Below, piece by piece: positions 8,780 to 17,539 of a DNA stretch of 64,000 bases (positions are counted from its first letter, which is position 1; each line of letters starts with the position of its first letter). The stretch is from NCBI RefSeq assembly GCF_003049665.1, contig NZ_PYWM01000013.1, forward strand, positions 62,001-126,000. The letters run 5' to 3'. A program made the translations under genes and the position numbers. Under the pieces are notes generated by a model. The model was not told the origin of the DNA. It saw only the letters and a list, made by a program, of their open reading frames with translations, and searched no databases. The DNA is from Lysinibacillus mangiferihumi. GTDB taxonomy: Bacteria; Bacillota; Bacilli; Bacillales_A; Planococcaceae.

Positions 8780-10069
8780 TCATTTCTTCACCACATCAAA
8801 ATTTGAACCTATCAATAGCCAATTTTGCGGGAACGGTAGGCCTAGCTTCCAATAGCCTATACCTCTAAGCTTGTACTGCTTAATTAAATTGAATTTTGCT
8901 TGAATCGATCGCGCATCTTCAAACCAGACTACATGTGCTCTTCCTTGCTCGTCGTAATAGTCAAAGAAAGGTGCTTGTGCATTCCAATCATACTGAATCG
9001 CTGCATTATATTTTTTTGCAATGTCAATAGCCCTCTGCGGACTTACAGCCTCTGCATACGGACCACCTTGTACAAACGGCAATGTCCAATCGTAGCCATA
9101 TAGGTTTTGCCCAAGCAATATTTTACTTGCTGGCATTTCCGATACAGCATACTTCACAACAGCCTCCACTTCCCTAATAGGTGAAACAGCCATTGGGGGA
9201 CCCGCAGAATAGCCCCACTCATAGGTCATCAGCAATACAAAGTCCACAATCTCCCCATGCGCTTTGTAATCATGTGCCTCAATCCAAGGACCTCGCTGAT
9301 TAGCACTTGTTTTCGGTGCTAGCGCTGTCGACACCGTATATCCCTCGGCATGGAACCGCTTCACTGCTCGTCTTAAAAAACTGTTATACGCTTCTCGTTG
9401 ATCGGCTGGTAAGTTCTCAAAATCAAAATGAATATCTTTAATGCTTCCTACGCGCTTCGCTTCATTAAGAATGTTGTCAAAAAGTAAATCTTGCACAGCG
9501 ATACTTTGGAATATATCTCTTGCTAGTTCTCCGCTAAATTGGAAGTTCTCCAAGTTAGATACAACCATAGCAAGAGCTGCACCTGTATCATTTGCAATTT
9601 CAGTGACACCATTAATCGGTGGTTTCTTTAGTGTCCCATCCCTCTGCGCCTCATAGCTAAATAACGCAAGATACGTTAAATATGGCGATGCTTCTCTAGC
9701 TTGGCTTAATAGCGCCTCACTTACCGCTGTTCCTCTTGGCTCTAAATATGCCAATGTCTCTGCTTTTGTTTTCGGTGCTGGCGGAATATAAAGACGCAAA
9801 CCAATTGATAAAATCTGGTTTGGATGAATGCCATTGACCTGAGCAAGCGTTAAATAATTAATGCCGAAGCGTTGCCCTATTGACCATAAACTGTCCCCAG
9901 GCTGTACATAATAAAAGCTACCTACGATTGGAATGACGAGCGCTTGCCCAACAACTAATCGATTGGGATCAGGAATTTGGTTGGCATCTACTATACTTTG
10001 AACGGTTGTACCATACGCATGTGCAATGCCATATAAGGACTCCCCTGCCCGTACAACATGTATTTGAAT
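8780..10069 (-). CDS. Spore cortex-lytic type glycosidase, LysM-LysM-GH18 (YaaH/SleL-like)
   Basis: Peptidoglycan hydrolase of the YaaH/YdhD/SleL group. Two LysM modules lie at the N-terminus (IHVVRAGESLYGIAHAYG..VVGQALVIP and YYVQPGDSLWSIGQRFG..LYIPP). They are followed by a glycoside hydrolase 18 barrel with catalytic motif DIHFDFENLP (acid Glu present). Family members act as N-acetylglucosaminidases on spore cortex during germination. An in-frame ATG at 10102 has no ribosome site. AAAAAGGAGG is placed 8 nt before an ATT codon at 10069-10067, giving MIQIHVVRAGES, which is where relatives begin. I take ATT as the likely start; if it is not used, the ATG adds 11 residues. Confidence 0.85.
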   Translation of the reverse strand: MQIHVVRAGESLYGIAHAYGTTVQSIVDANQIPDPNRLVVGQALVIPIVGSFYYVQPGDSLWSIGQRFGINYLTLAQVNGIHPNQILSIGLRLYIPPAPKTKAETLAYLEPRGTAVSEALLSQAREASPYLTYLALFSYEAQRDGTLKKPPINGVTEIANDTGAALAMVVSNLENFQFSGELARDIFQSIAVQDLLFDNILNEAKRVGSIKDIHFDFENLPADQREAYNSFLRRAVKRFHAEGYTVSTALAPKTSANQRGPWIEAHDYKAHGEIVDFVLLMTYEWGYSAGPPMAVSPIREVEAVVKYAVSEMPASKILLGQNLYGYDWTLPFVQGGPYAEAVSPQRAIDIAKKYNAAIQYDWNAQAPFFDYYDEQGRAHVVWFEDARSIQAKFNLIKQYKLRGIGYWKLGLPFPQNWLLIGSNFDVVKK

Positions 10070-10148
10070 GCGATTTGCCTCCTTTTTACATAATAAAACC
10101 ATAGCTATAAAGCTTATGATATAAAATAAGAAAACATGTCACTTTCGA

Positions 10149-10368
10149 GTGTCAGGCACTCAAACAATTCTGAATTCTTCCGGCAAGCAATTAAGTAAAA
10201 ATCTACGAAGACTCCTGCGGGAACGCACGTAACGTAAGACGCAACAGGCGGCGCGACAGCGACGGTTGTGGCTTACGTCGTGCCCGCGGAAAGCGTAGTG
10301 AATTTTTACGATTTAGGAGCCGATATTATGCTAGGTATCTATGGTAAGTGCCAGGCACTCAAACAATT
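10149..10368. repeat. GC-rich palindromic intergenic repeat (copy D) flanked by direct repeats
   Basis: The core at 10195-10309 is a long imperfect palindrome (GTAAAAATCTACG.. to ..GAATTTTTAC) containing CTCCTGCGGGAAC and TGCCCGCGGAAAGC. It is flanked by 21-bp direct repeats differing at one base, at 10149-10169 and 10348-10368, each including AGGCACTCAAACAATT. The motif GTGCCAGGCAC in these repeats is nearly palindromic. Copy E at 44896-45004 is the same core in the opposite orientation and is also flanked by TTTTAGTACCTGGC-type repeats. Confidence 0.8.
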
Positions 10369-10370
10369 TA

Positions 10371-10925
10371 TTAAAATGATTGGACATTACTTTGTTGTTT
10401 GCTTTTAAAGTATTTACTACCTGAACGGCAATAAAAGACGAACAGTATAAAAGCTATAAGCTGTAGTAGAATACTTATAGTAAGCGCCACCTCTTGCAAA
10501 TTGGCATCTAAGTTAATAGCAAATGATTGTATAACAAAACCACATAGCATAAGCGTCATATATATTTGATATGTTCTAAATGTTTTCGCCTCGAAAGCTT
10601 TATTTTCATGAATATGCAATAACAGTTGAAATAGAAAATACATGAAAAGTATCAATAAAAATTGCAGCAACTGTACTCCGATTTGTCCTAACAGCAATGT
10701 CCCCGTCCATTGGTCCAGTTCCACAACAAAGGACAATACAGTTAAAACTATCGCAAAGTTCCTCGTCCAATACTTCAATTTACGAATTGACGGCAATAAA
10801 TGAATGCCATAAGCAAAAAACATATAACCAAAGAAATCAGGAAAAATGTCAGGTAGTCCAAAAAATTTTAAGTCTAAAAAAATAAAACATAACCCATTAT
10901 ATAAATTATTGTAAGGATCTTTCAT
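10371..10925 (-). CDS. Unknown membrane protein
   Basis: Hydrophobic protein of 184 residues. The start is taken at ATG 10925, where GGGAGGGG precedes it; a TTG lies one codon earlier. About five predicted helices can be seen: around 25-42, 53-70, 78-105 (LLLGQIGVQLLQFLLILFMY), 120-138 and 143-163. A charged tail (YCRSGSKYFKSKQQSNVQSF) closes the protein. No family is recognised. It lies upstream, on the same strand, of repeat copy D and downstream of the ECF sigma/anti-sigma pair. It could be a regulon member, but a 135-nt gap makes operon membership uncertain. Confidence 0.6.
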   Translation of the reverse strand: MKDPYNNLYNGLCFIFLDLKFFGLPDIFPDFFGYMFFAYGIHLLPSIRKLKYWTRNFAIVLTVLSFVVELDQWTGTLLLGQIGVQLLQFLLILFMYFLFQLLLHIHENKAFEAKTFRTYQIYMTLMLCGFVIQSFAINLDANLQEVALTISILLQLIAFILFVFYCRSGSKYFKSKQQSNVQSF

Positions 10926-11063
10926 CAACGTTCCCCTCCCGCAAAGTTCTATATCTCGAATGAAAAGTAGTAGTAATACTTCACTGTCTCTATCTAAAAA
11001 TCTACTAGCAGTGGATACAGCAGTATCACGTTGAGACGGTACTACAATCGGTTCAGCTACACG

Positions 11064-11468
11064 CTACCAATTAGCGTATACTAGGTTCCCCACCCATACA
11101 CACAATGACAAGGCAAATGTTATAAAGACCAGTTTCCCTTTTGTATAACCCTTGCTAAACACAAAAATAATAAATAACACTAGGGAGAGTAATACAAACA
11201 ACCCTCCAGTAAACACCATTGTTTTCTCTTGACTGATAATAGGTGATGCCGTACTTCTTATTTCTAACGTTTGACCTGTAGTAATCATCCATAAAAAAAC
11301 AAAAATAGCTATTGTCATAGGGATTGTGAGAAGTGGTGCAACAGTTACTTTTTTTGTTTTTAATTTTGGATTGTTTTCTAACTCTCGACGTAGGCTACTT
11401 GAAAATGCTTGCTCTGGCTCAATATCGGGACGATTTTTTAATGTATCAAATAACTCACGATCTTCCAT
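11064..11468 (-). CDS. Putative membrane anti-sigma factor
   Basis: Protein of 134 residues starting at ATG 11468. The ATG overlaps the TGA stop of the sigma gene as TGATG, with GGAGGAGA before it, so the two are translationally coupled. The N-terminal 40 residues are cytoplasmic and charged (MEDRELFDTLKNRPDIEPEQ..SLRRELENNPKL), a pattern seen in anti-sigma partners of Bacillus ECF factors. They are followed by three hydrophobic segments (about 43-64, 85-105 and 113-130). No zinc-binding HxxxCxxC motif is present. The role is inferred from the coupling and topology. Confidence 0.7.
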   Translation of the reverse strand: MEDRELFDTLKNRPDIEPEQAFSSSLRRELENNPKLKTKKVTVAPLLTIPMTIAIFVFLWMITTGQTLEIRSTASPIISQEKTMVFTGGLFVLLSLVLFIIFVFSKGYTKGKLVFITFALSLCVWVGNLVYANW

Positions 11469-11977
11469 CAATTTCTCCTCCCTACTTTTTTACGAAGTCT
11501 TGCCATTGCACGATGAAAGTCAACGCGTACCTTCACTTCTGAAATATCGAGAATAGCTGCTGTTTCTTGAATTGTGTAATCCTTTAACATACGACATATA
11601 ATGATTGTTCGATCATGTGACTTTAATGTCATTAATGCTTGCTGTACAATTTGCCATTGCTCGTTTTTTTCAACTATAGCAGGAGGTTCTATGCCTTCTG
11701 TTAAAATAGGCTGTTTAGTTAGTTTCTCTGTCAATAAACGCTTAATCTTTTGTTTTCTATGTATATCTACTGCTGTATTCCGTGCAATCGTTAAAATCCA
11801 CGTTTTTACCTTCTCTCCATCCTTTAAGTGATGTAATTGTTTAAGTACTTTTAAAAAAGTTTCTTGCGTGATATCTTCCGCTTCTTGTTTGCTATTTGTA
11901 TAATAAAGCGCAAAATGGTAGACATCACGATGATAGGCATCATACAGTTGCTCAATCTGTAATTGATTTTTATGCAA
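11468..11977 (-). CDS. ECF-family RNA polymerase sigma factor
   Basis: Sigma-70 family, extracytoplasmic-function type, 169 residues. Region 2 is at about 5-75 (LYDAYHRDVYHFALYYTNSKQEAEDITQETFLKVL, then WILTIARNTAVDIHRKQK) and region 4 at about 110-165 (LMTLKSHDRTIIICRMLKDYTIQETAAILDISEVKVRVDFHRAMARL). The start is TTG, with GGGGTG upstream and no ATG available. It is the first gene of a two-gene unit with the anti-sigma protein. The stimulus and target promoters are not visible. Confidence 0.9.
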   Translation of the reverse strand: MHKNQLQIEQLYDAYHRDVYHFALYYTNSKQEAEDITQETFLKVLKQLHHLKDGEKVKTWILTIARNTAVDIHRKQKIKRLLTEKLTKQPILTEGIEPPAIVEKNEQWQIVQQALMTLKSHDRTIIICRMLKDYTIQETAAILDISEVKVRVDFHRAMARLRKKVGRRN

Positions 11978-12066
11978 AACTTCACCCCGCTTTCTACATT
12001 CCTTAATAAGTCGTTAGTATCCAATATTTGTTACACATTTTATAAAAATTTTAGCTCATTGAAAGT

Positions 12067-12364
12067 GGGTGGGACAAAAGAGAAAAAGTGTTAGATTGAC
12101 TGCCATCAATCTAACACTTTTTCGCTACGCCGTTGTTGTCCGCTTCGGCGGTGCTTTCCGCTCAGCACAGTAAGCCGCAACCCTCGCTAACGCGCGGAAT
12201 GCCAGCGTCTAACATTATGTGCTGTTCCCGCTGGAGTCACCACCTCCGCTACCAACAACTAGTGAAACACTTCTATTTTTTTGCAAGTAGCCAAGTTCCC
12301 ATAATAGCAAAAATTTACGAACACCTTTCCTCTGTTCCTTAAATTTTTTAGTTTTGTCCCAGCC
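12067..12364. repeat. Intergenic repeat element, copy B
   Basis: It has the same architecture as copy A. Terminal inverted repeats are GGGTGGGACAAAA (12067) and TTTTGTCCCAGCC (12352). A perfect GTGTTAGATTG hairpin lies near the left end. The GC-rich palindromic core (CGGTGCTTTCCGC.. to ..GCTGGAGTCACC) and a conserved right part (GAACACCTTTCCTCTGTTC) follow. It ends 10 nt from the stop codon of the TOPRIM-like gene on the minus strand, the same position relative to its neighbour gene as copy A. Confidence 0.85.
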
Positions 12365-12374
12365 TTTTTGCCCA

Positions 12375-13109
12375 TTAGTCACCTACATTAGACGTAATCA
12401 TATCAAATAATAACGGCACATTTGTACCGCGTTGCAATGAGTTACAGCCCTTCGTTAAGTGCGCCCAGCTTTCTTTCATCTTTTCCCTATAAGTTAGTGT
12501 TCCATCAACGGGCAAAAAATCCGCAAGATATTCTTTAATAGAGCCCGATAAATTGTCCATAAATTCATCTACTTTCTGCACTTTTTCTGTTGCAACTTCA
12601 TTGCGCTCATTCCATAACACATGCTCTAAATTCGTAGCAAAATAAAAAAGTTGATACGGTACTTTTAAACGATTAATACTAAAATGGTCATTGGCAAGCA
12701 AAATCTTGACGTTATTCGCTTTCATTTCATTACGCTGTTCGATTTGCTCTTTACGCCTCTCTGTTTTTACTAAAATGGCATCCTCTGTGTAAAATAAATT
12801 TTGCTCCATATCTGATTTGATTTTGACAAACTCTGGGGCGATAAAACAACCATCTGCATCTGTAATATGAATGACCGCCGTTAAATCTTTTGCTAAAAAC
12901 TTATACTTTTCTAGATAGTTATGAATGACTCGGCTAACACTATTTTTAATATTGGGAATTCTCTTTTTTGCATCCCACTTTGTCAAAATATCCTCTCGCT
13001 GTACATCAAAGCGAATCGTCGAATCAGTAAAATGTTCATCCAAAAAATCTTCTAAAATAATTTGCTCTGTTTGACCTTCAACAATAACTAATAGTACTTT
13101 TTTAGTCAT
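12375..13109 (-). CDS. RloB/TOPRIM-like partner of the ATPase
   Basis: Protein of 244 residues from ATG 13109, which overlaps the end of the ATPase gene by 8 nt (ATGACTAA), so translation is coupled. An upstream in-frame start at 13136 exists but is less likely. It opens with a strand and Glu motif (VLLVIVEGQTEQIILEDFL) and has HITDADGCF near residue 85. This matches the E..DxD layout of TOPRIM-like nucleases of the RloB/DUF4435 type. Later parts have YFATNLEHVLW and a helical tail. In known bacterial systems such proteins pair with an ABC-type ATPase as toxic nuclease effectors (for example AriB of PARIS). The specific family is not certain. Confidence 0.6.
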   Translation of the reverse strand: MTKKVLLVIVEGQTEQIILEDFLDEHFTDSTIRFDVQREDILTKWDAKKRIPNIKNSVSRVIHNYLEKYKFLAKDLTAVIHITDADGCFIAPEFVKIKSDMEQNLFYTEDAILVKTERRKEQIEQRNEMKANNVKILLANDHFSINRLKVPYQLFYFATNLEHVLWNERNEVATEKVQKVDEFMDNLSGSIKEYLADFLPVDGTLTYREKMKESWAHLTKGCNSLQRGTNVPLLFDMITSNVGD

Positions 13110-14439
13110 GTTGCACACCAGCTTTTCTAAAAGCACGTTTTATTTTGAACGTTTTCGTTTCTTTATAAACTTCCTCATCCTGTCCGCCAAGCTGTATCGC
13201 ACGCAAATAGACATCTCGCGCATTATTGACCTCTTTAATGCCCTTTAGCTGCATATATCGATAATTCTCATTTGTTGTTGTAAACCATAAGTTTTTAATG
13301 GCAAGCACCTCTAACACACGTAAATTATGGGACGTAAAAATAAGCTGTCCTTTTCCGCCCTCATCAATCACTGTTAACAACTCACCTAACAAATATTCAA
13401 ATACACCCGAATCTAATTCATCGATTACGACACATGCAGTCGGATTATTATAAACAGCTATTAGTACGCTAAGCACAGCAATGATTTTCAAAATTCCTTC
13501 CGATTCAGTTCGTAACGGTAATTCCCGCTCACCGCGTTTCGATAAAAACTCAAAACGTATGCCTTTTTCACCGTTATCTAATAATTGCTCTGTAATAACG
13601 TAAATTTTAATCGTTAGCCCTGGGATAATGGTCGACAATACTTGGTTGCTTTGCTCAATGACTTCACATAATACATTGAAAGCATTCTCTGGCAATAATG
13701 CTGGTCCTTTCAAATCGTAAGGAATCGAGCCTCGCGTTTTTTCTAAATGAATACTAAAAGGCATAATACGCTCTTCAAATAAAGGTGCAATATTTTGGTT
13801 ATTAATAACATGTAAGTCCCGATTAAAGTCGACTGCTATATTACGAAGCAATTCCATTTCTAATTCTGATAGCTTTTCTTGTAGCAACGGCTTTAAATCT
13901 TTATGGAAGACAAAAGACATATATTGTTTTCGTGCTAATTGTTGAATAACAAGCGTCTTTATACGGATCTTTTCACTCATATCACGCAAAGAGCTTTTTC
14001 GAATTTGAACATCCTCATCTGCGACACTTACTAACACTTTTGAACGTTTTCCTTTTTCATCTTCCCTGTAAGTCAAGCGCTCTGCAATAATGAACAGTCG
14101 ATTTTCATCTTCTTGCAATGTTACGGAATAGTTGACAAAAAATGTCCCGAATTGGTTGTCCACTAGCAATTCAAAGTCCAAACTAGCGGTATTTTCCCCT
14201 GCCATAATTAAGCGTTTATCTTGTGATGGCAATTTCACTTCAGCAATCCACCCAGAAATAATTGTCTTCAACAGACTAAATGCATCGACAATGGTTGTTT
14301 TCCCTGAACCATTTTGTCCATACACACCTACAACATTCGCTGCCATAAGCGAAGCAAAATTCACTGCTAATGTGAGCTCACCATTGCGTACATTTCTTAA
14401 ATTTTGTATCTTTATTTTTTTCATTTTGATAATGGCCAT
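13102..14439 (-). CDS. AAA/ABC-type ATPase (AAA_15/AAA_21, OLD/AriA-like)
   Basis: ATPase of about 445 residues. The start is taken at ATG 14439 with AAAGG 9 nt upstream; another ATG at 14448 is in frame but overlaps that site. After an N-terminal IKIQNLRNVRNGEL strand comes Walker A GQNGSGKTTIVDAF (near 42-50). Long insertions follow, then a SEGILKIIAVLSVLI signature-like helix, Walker B ACVVIDELDSGVFEYLL (near 340) and the switch GQLIFTSHNLRVLEVL. This is the layout of SMC-like ATPases in OLD, RloA and AriA proteins, but without a fused TOPRIM domain; that domain is supplied by the next gene. A restriction-like or anti-phage function is inferred from architecture. Confidence 0.75.
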   Translation of the reverse strand: MAIIKMKKIKIQNLRNVRNGELTLAVNFASLMAANVVGVYGQNGSGKTTIVDAFSLLKTIISGWIAEVKLPSQDKRLIMAGENTASLDFELLVDNQFGTFFVNYSVTLQEDENRLFIIAERLTYREDEKGKRSKVLVSVADEDVQIRKSSLRDMSEKIRIKTLVIQQLARKQYMSFVFHKDLKPLLQEKLSELEMELLRNIAVDFNRDLHVINNQNIAPLFEERIMPFSIHLEKTRGSIPYDLKGPALLPENAFNVLCEVIEQSNQVLSTIIPGLTIKIYVITEQLLDNGEKGIRFEFLSKRGERELPLRTESEGILKIIAVLSVLIAVYNNPTACVVIDELDSGVFEYLLGELLTVIDEGGKGQLIFTSHNLRVLEVLAIKNLWFTTTNENYRYMQLKGIKEVNNARDVYLRAIQLGGQDEEVYKETKTFKIKRAFRKAGVQHD

Positions 14440-14609
14440 TTCAAACATCCTTTTCAGTCATTTCTTCCTATTATAATTAAAATCGATATATTTTATAACA
14501 AATAGCGCGATAATACCTATTCTTGCTTATTCATCCTATGCCATATGCCTATGACAAATAGAATATGGGACATATGTTAGAAAAGAAAAATGAAGAAAGG
14601 TGTGTTCTA

Positions 14610-15098
14610 TTGGTCTATCCAAGATTAGCCCCTGAAGATTTTAATCAGCAATTCCGACCTGGTATGAAAATATGGGTTACGCTCCCTACTGGTACTTATT
14701 CCGGTACATTAATTCGAACATTTGGAAAAGACGGAAGAACTGCTGAAATACAGCTAGATTCTGGACAAATTATTACAGTAGATGTGAATCAAATTGCCGC
14801 AGCAGGGACAGGTTTGCCTCCTGGCTCATATCCGCCACCATATCCACCTCCTTATCCACCTCCTTATCCACCTCCTTATCCATCCCCTTACCCGCCGCCA
14901 TATCCACCTCCTCGTCCACATCCGCCGCAACCGTATCCACCATATCCGCATCCGCCGCAACCATATCCACCACGTCCATATCCACCGCAGCCATTCCCAC
15001 CTCCTCCATTTCCAGGCGGGCAATTACCAGGATTCCCTCGTTTAACACCTCCAGGTATTTCTGATATTTTACCTGGCATATTTGGTAATCCAAGATAA
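14610..15098 (+). CDS. Small proline/tyrosine-rich protein of unknown function
   Basis: The first about 65 residues form a compact beta-like domain (FRPGMKIWVTLPTGTYSGTLIRTF then AEIQLDSGQIITVDVNQI), resembling a small SH3/LSM-type barrel. The rest is low-complexity PPYPPPYPPP repeats ending in GFPRLTPPGISDILPGIFG. The start is ambiguous. AAAGG at 14596 is well placed for TTG at 14610, while ATGs at 14565 and 14574 lack a ribosome site. Proline-rich tails of this type are common in spore coat and surface-associated Bacillus proteins, which is only a suggestion. It is monocistronic with its own terminator. The antisense frames are open because of the repeat. Confidence 0.65.
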   Translation: MVYPRLAPEDFNQQFRPGMKIWVTLPTGTYSGTLIRTFGKDGRTAEIQLDSGQIITVDVNQIAAAGTGLPPGSYPPPYPPPYPPPYPPPYPSPYPPPYPPPRPHPPQPYPPYPHPPQPYPPRPYPPQPFPPPPFPGGQLPGFPRLTPPGISDILPGIFGNPR

Positions 15099-15100
15099 AA

Positions 15101-15144
15101 AAAGGCTTTCCATCCGTTCAGTAATGAACAAATGGAAAGCCTTT
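15101..15144. terminator. Terminator after the proline-rich protein gene
   Basis: A 13-bp perfect stem (AAAGGCTTTCCAT / ATGGAAAGCCTTT) with an 18-nt loop is followed by TATTTTTTT. It begins a few nt past the stop codon. Confidence 0.88.
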
Positions 15145-15602
15145 ATTTTTTTACATAGCAATGACCAACAACAATTTTTCGCTTATGTTGGTTACAATAT
15201 TTGTTCAGAATAATAAACACTTTATTTTAACAGCTAGTCCCAGAAATAAAATATACTATTAATAGTGCATTTTCTATTAATTATGTGCATAGACACCAAT
15301 AAACATTGATATAAAAAAACTATATATTATTTCGCTCACCGAAATTTCACACTTTAAATAGGAGGATTTTTGGGTTGTGAATCGTATTTTTTGGCAGTAT
15401 AGTTGATTAATGTTAGGGGATGAATGGATTATTTTACAATCAAAGAAATAATGATAAAAAGTATAAGGTATTTCCATATATTCGAATATCATAACGGTCA
15501 ATTGTAACATTGTACTATTCCCATTACATTTGACTTTCGCATTATCGGCCGTCCCTTTTTCGCTTGAAATATGTCTTGTATACAATTTTAGGAGGAAGAG
15601 AT
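15145..15602. other. Intergenic region before the chemoreceptor gene, no gene seen
   Basis: About 460 nt, AT-rich. A 102-codon antisense frame here has no ribosome site and an unlikely composition, and I do not call it. I see the chemoreceptor ribosome site (TAGGAGG at 15590) but no convincing sigma-D or sigma-A promoter and no riboswitch fold. Confidence 0.4.
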
Positions 15603-17351
15603 ATGAAGAAAAATAAGAAACAGCAAATGTCGATTAGCAAGAAATTAACCGTCATCATGGTTAGTATTTTACTATTATTTGGGCTAGTTACTACGGGATT
15701 TGCCTATTATATAGTGAAAAACAGTAATTTAAAAGATATGGACCAATCGCTCTATGATAAAGGGATGATTTTGTCTAAGACAATAGACCAAAAGACATTA
15801 AAATCCGTACTAGAAAGCCCAAATGCTGACAATAATGATGTCCTACATTTAACGAAGGAAATGGATGCCATCAACGAGGAATCAGATATTATTACCAATC
15901 TCTTTCTTATTACAGTAGATGGTGAAAATATTAACGCACCGGTTCTTTCCACAAGCGTACTCGAAGTAGGTGCAGAATATAACCAAGATATGGTTGCCAT
16001 GGGACTTTCCCCAGATTTTCTTGCAAGAATAAAGGAAGTATTCGAAACAAAAGAGGCAACAGCTACAGCTATTTATAAAGATGAGTTTGGAAGCTATAAA
16101 ACAGGTCTTACGCCGATTTTAGATAAAGATGGTTCCGTTGTAGCTGCTTACGCCATCGATTATGATGTATCCATGGTAAATGCTAAAGCATTATCAGAAG
16201 CATTATGGATTCTGTTAATTACTGTACTATTCCTAATTGGTTCTTCTATCGTGGTTTATTCACTATTAAGAAAGAAGCTAACACCTATCCAACAGCTATC
16301 TTTACAATCTAAAAAAGTTGCGGAAGGTAACTTAGAGCTTGAAGCGTTACCTGTTCAATCAAATGATGAAATTGGCGTACTAACAAATAATTTCAATGTT
16401 ATGATTGACAGCTTAAAAACTGTTATTAAAAGTGCAACAAATGTTTCTTCACGTGTTTCAAACTCTGCACAAGTTTTATCAAGCAATATGCAAGAAGCAA
16501 CAGATTCATACAATAATGTAGCTTCGTCAATGCAAGAAATAGCTAGTGGTGCTGATTTACAAGTGCAAAAGGCTAAAGAAAGTTCCATTACAATTGAGGA
16601 AATGAGTATTGGTATTCAACGCATTGCGATGACATCCAATCAAATTTCCGAATCTTCTATTTTAGCATCAGAAGAAGCTGAAAAAGGTAATGATTCGACA
16701 AGCAAATCTGTAACGCAAATGAATGCTATTAGTAAGGCAGTGAATCATTCCGCATCGTCTGTAAAAATGCTCGGTGAACATTCTGGTAAAATCGAAGAAA
16801 TCGTCGGCATTATCACAGGGATTGCTTCCCAAACAAATCTGCTTGCATTAAATGCTGCAATTGAAGCTGCTCGCGCAGGCGAAGCAGGAAGTGGCTTTGC
16901 TGTTGTTGCTGATGAAGTGCGTAAGCTAGCCGAACAATCAGAAGCTTCGGCAAGGGAAATTTCTACGCTCATTACTCGTATTCAACATGATACAAATGAA
17001 TCAGTTAAGATCATGATACATGCTGTAGAAGAAGTGGATAATGGCTTAATTATGATTAATGATTCCGAAAAATCGTTTAGCCAAATTTTAACTTCAATTC
17101 ACCATGTTACAGGGCAAATTCAAGAATTATCAGCTACGATTGAAGAAATGGCAGCAGGTATGGAGGAAGTTACATCAGCTGTTCAAGATATGGAACACTT
17201 CTCAGTAAGTTCTCGAGACAACACAAGAGCAGTAGCCGAAACATCTGCTAGTCAGCTGAATACAGTGCAAAGAGTTTCAGAAGAAGCACAAGTACTATCA
17301 GATTTATCAAGTGAATTATTAACTGTCGTAAATACATTTATTGTAAAATAA
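15603..17351 (+). CDS. Methyl-accepting chemotaxis protein
   Basis: Transmembrane chemoreceptor of 582 residues. The start is ATG 15603 with AGGAGG 7 nt upstream. TM1 lies at about 15-38 and a periplasmic single-cache-like ligand domain follows (to about 200, including [27 protein letters not shown]). TM2 at about 203-225 and a HAMP domain come next. The long cytoplasmic coiled coil has the highly conserved hairpin tip [45 protein letters not shown]. Gln/Glu pairs suited to methylation and deamidation flank it. It would signal to CheA/CheW, whose genes are not in this window. The ligand is unknown. It is followed by its own terminator. Confidence 0.95.
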   Translation: MKKNKKQQMSISKKLTVIMVSILLLFGLVTTGFAYYIVKNSNLKDMDQSLYDKGMILSKTIDQKTLKSVLESPNADNNDVLHLTKEMDAINEESDIITNLFLITVDGENINAPVLSTSVLEVGAEYNQDMVAMGLSPDFLARIKEVFETKEATATAIYKDEFGSYKTGLTPILDKDGSVVAAYAIDYDVSMVNAKALSEALWILLITVLFLIGSSIVVYSLLRKKLTPIQQLSLQSKKVAEGNLELEALPVQSNDEIGVLTNNFNVMIDSLKTVIKSATNVSSRVSNSAQVLSSNMQEATDSYNNVASSMQEIASGADLQVQKAKESSITIEEMSIGIQRIAMTSNQISESSILASEEAEKGNDSTSKSVTQMNAISKAVNHSASSVKMLGEHSGKIEEIVGIITGIASQTNLLALNAAIEAARAGEAGSGFAVVADEVRKLAEQSEASAREISTLITRIQHDTNESVKIMIHAVEEVDNGLIMINDSEKSFSQILTSIHHVTGQIQELSATIEEMAAGMEEVTSAVQDMEHFSVSSRDNTRAVAETSASQLNTVQRVSEEAQVLSDLSSELLTVVNTFIVK

Positions 17352-17402
17352 TGATGTACTAAATGCATGGCGAAAATAAACAAAGAGCAAGCAATCCTAC
17401 AA

Positions 17403-17430
17403 CCTTGTCGATGTAAAAACATCGGCAAGG
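17403..17430 (+). terminator. Terminator after the chemoreceptor gene
   Basis: Stem CCTTGTCGATGT / ACATCGGCAAGG (one G-T pair) with an AAAA loop, followed by CTGTTTGTT. Confidence 0.75.
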
Positions 17431-17539
17431 CTGTTTGTTAAGAAAAAGTAGCAATGTCTAATCCTATCAATAATAAAGTTACTTCTAATTGCACTAAACG
17501 GGAACAGTCCCCTACTTTCAAAAATAGGAGTTGTTATGA

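Noticed and set aside
14773-15093. Antisense and alternative frames over the proline-rich region
   Set aside because: They are open only because the CCxCCTTATC-type repeats lack stops in several frames; composition is meaningless (His- or Trp/Arg-rich).
15277-15585. A 102-codon minus-strand frame upstream of the chemoreceptor
   Set aside because: No ribosome site, overlaps the chemoreceptor leader, and no recognisable domain.
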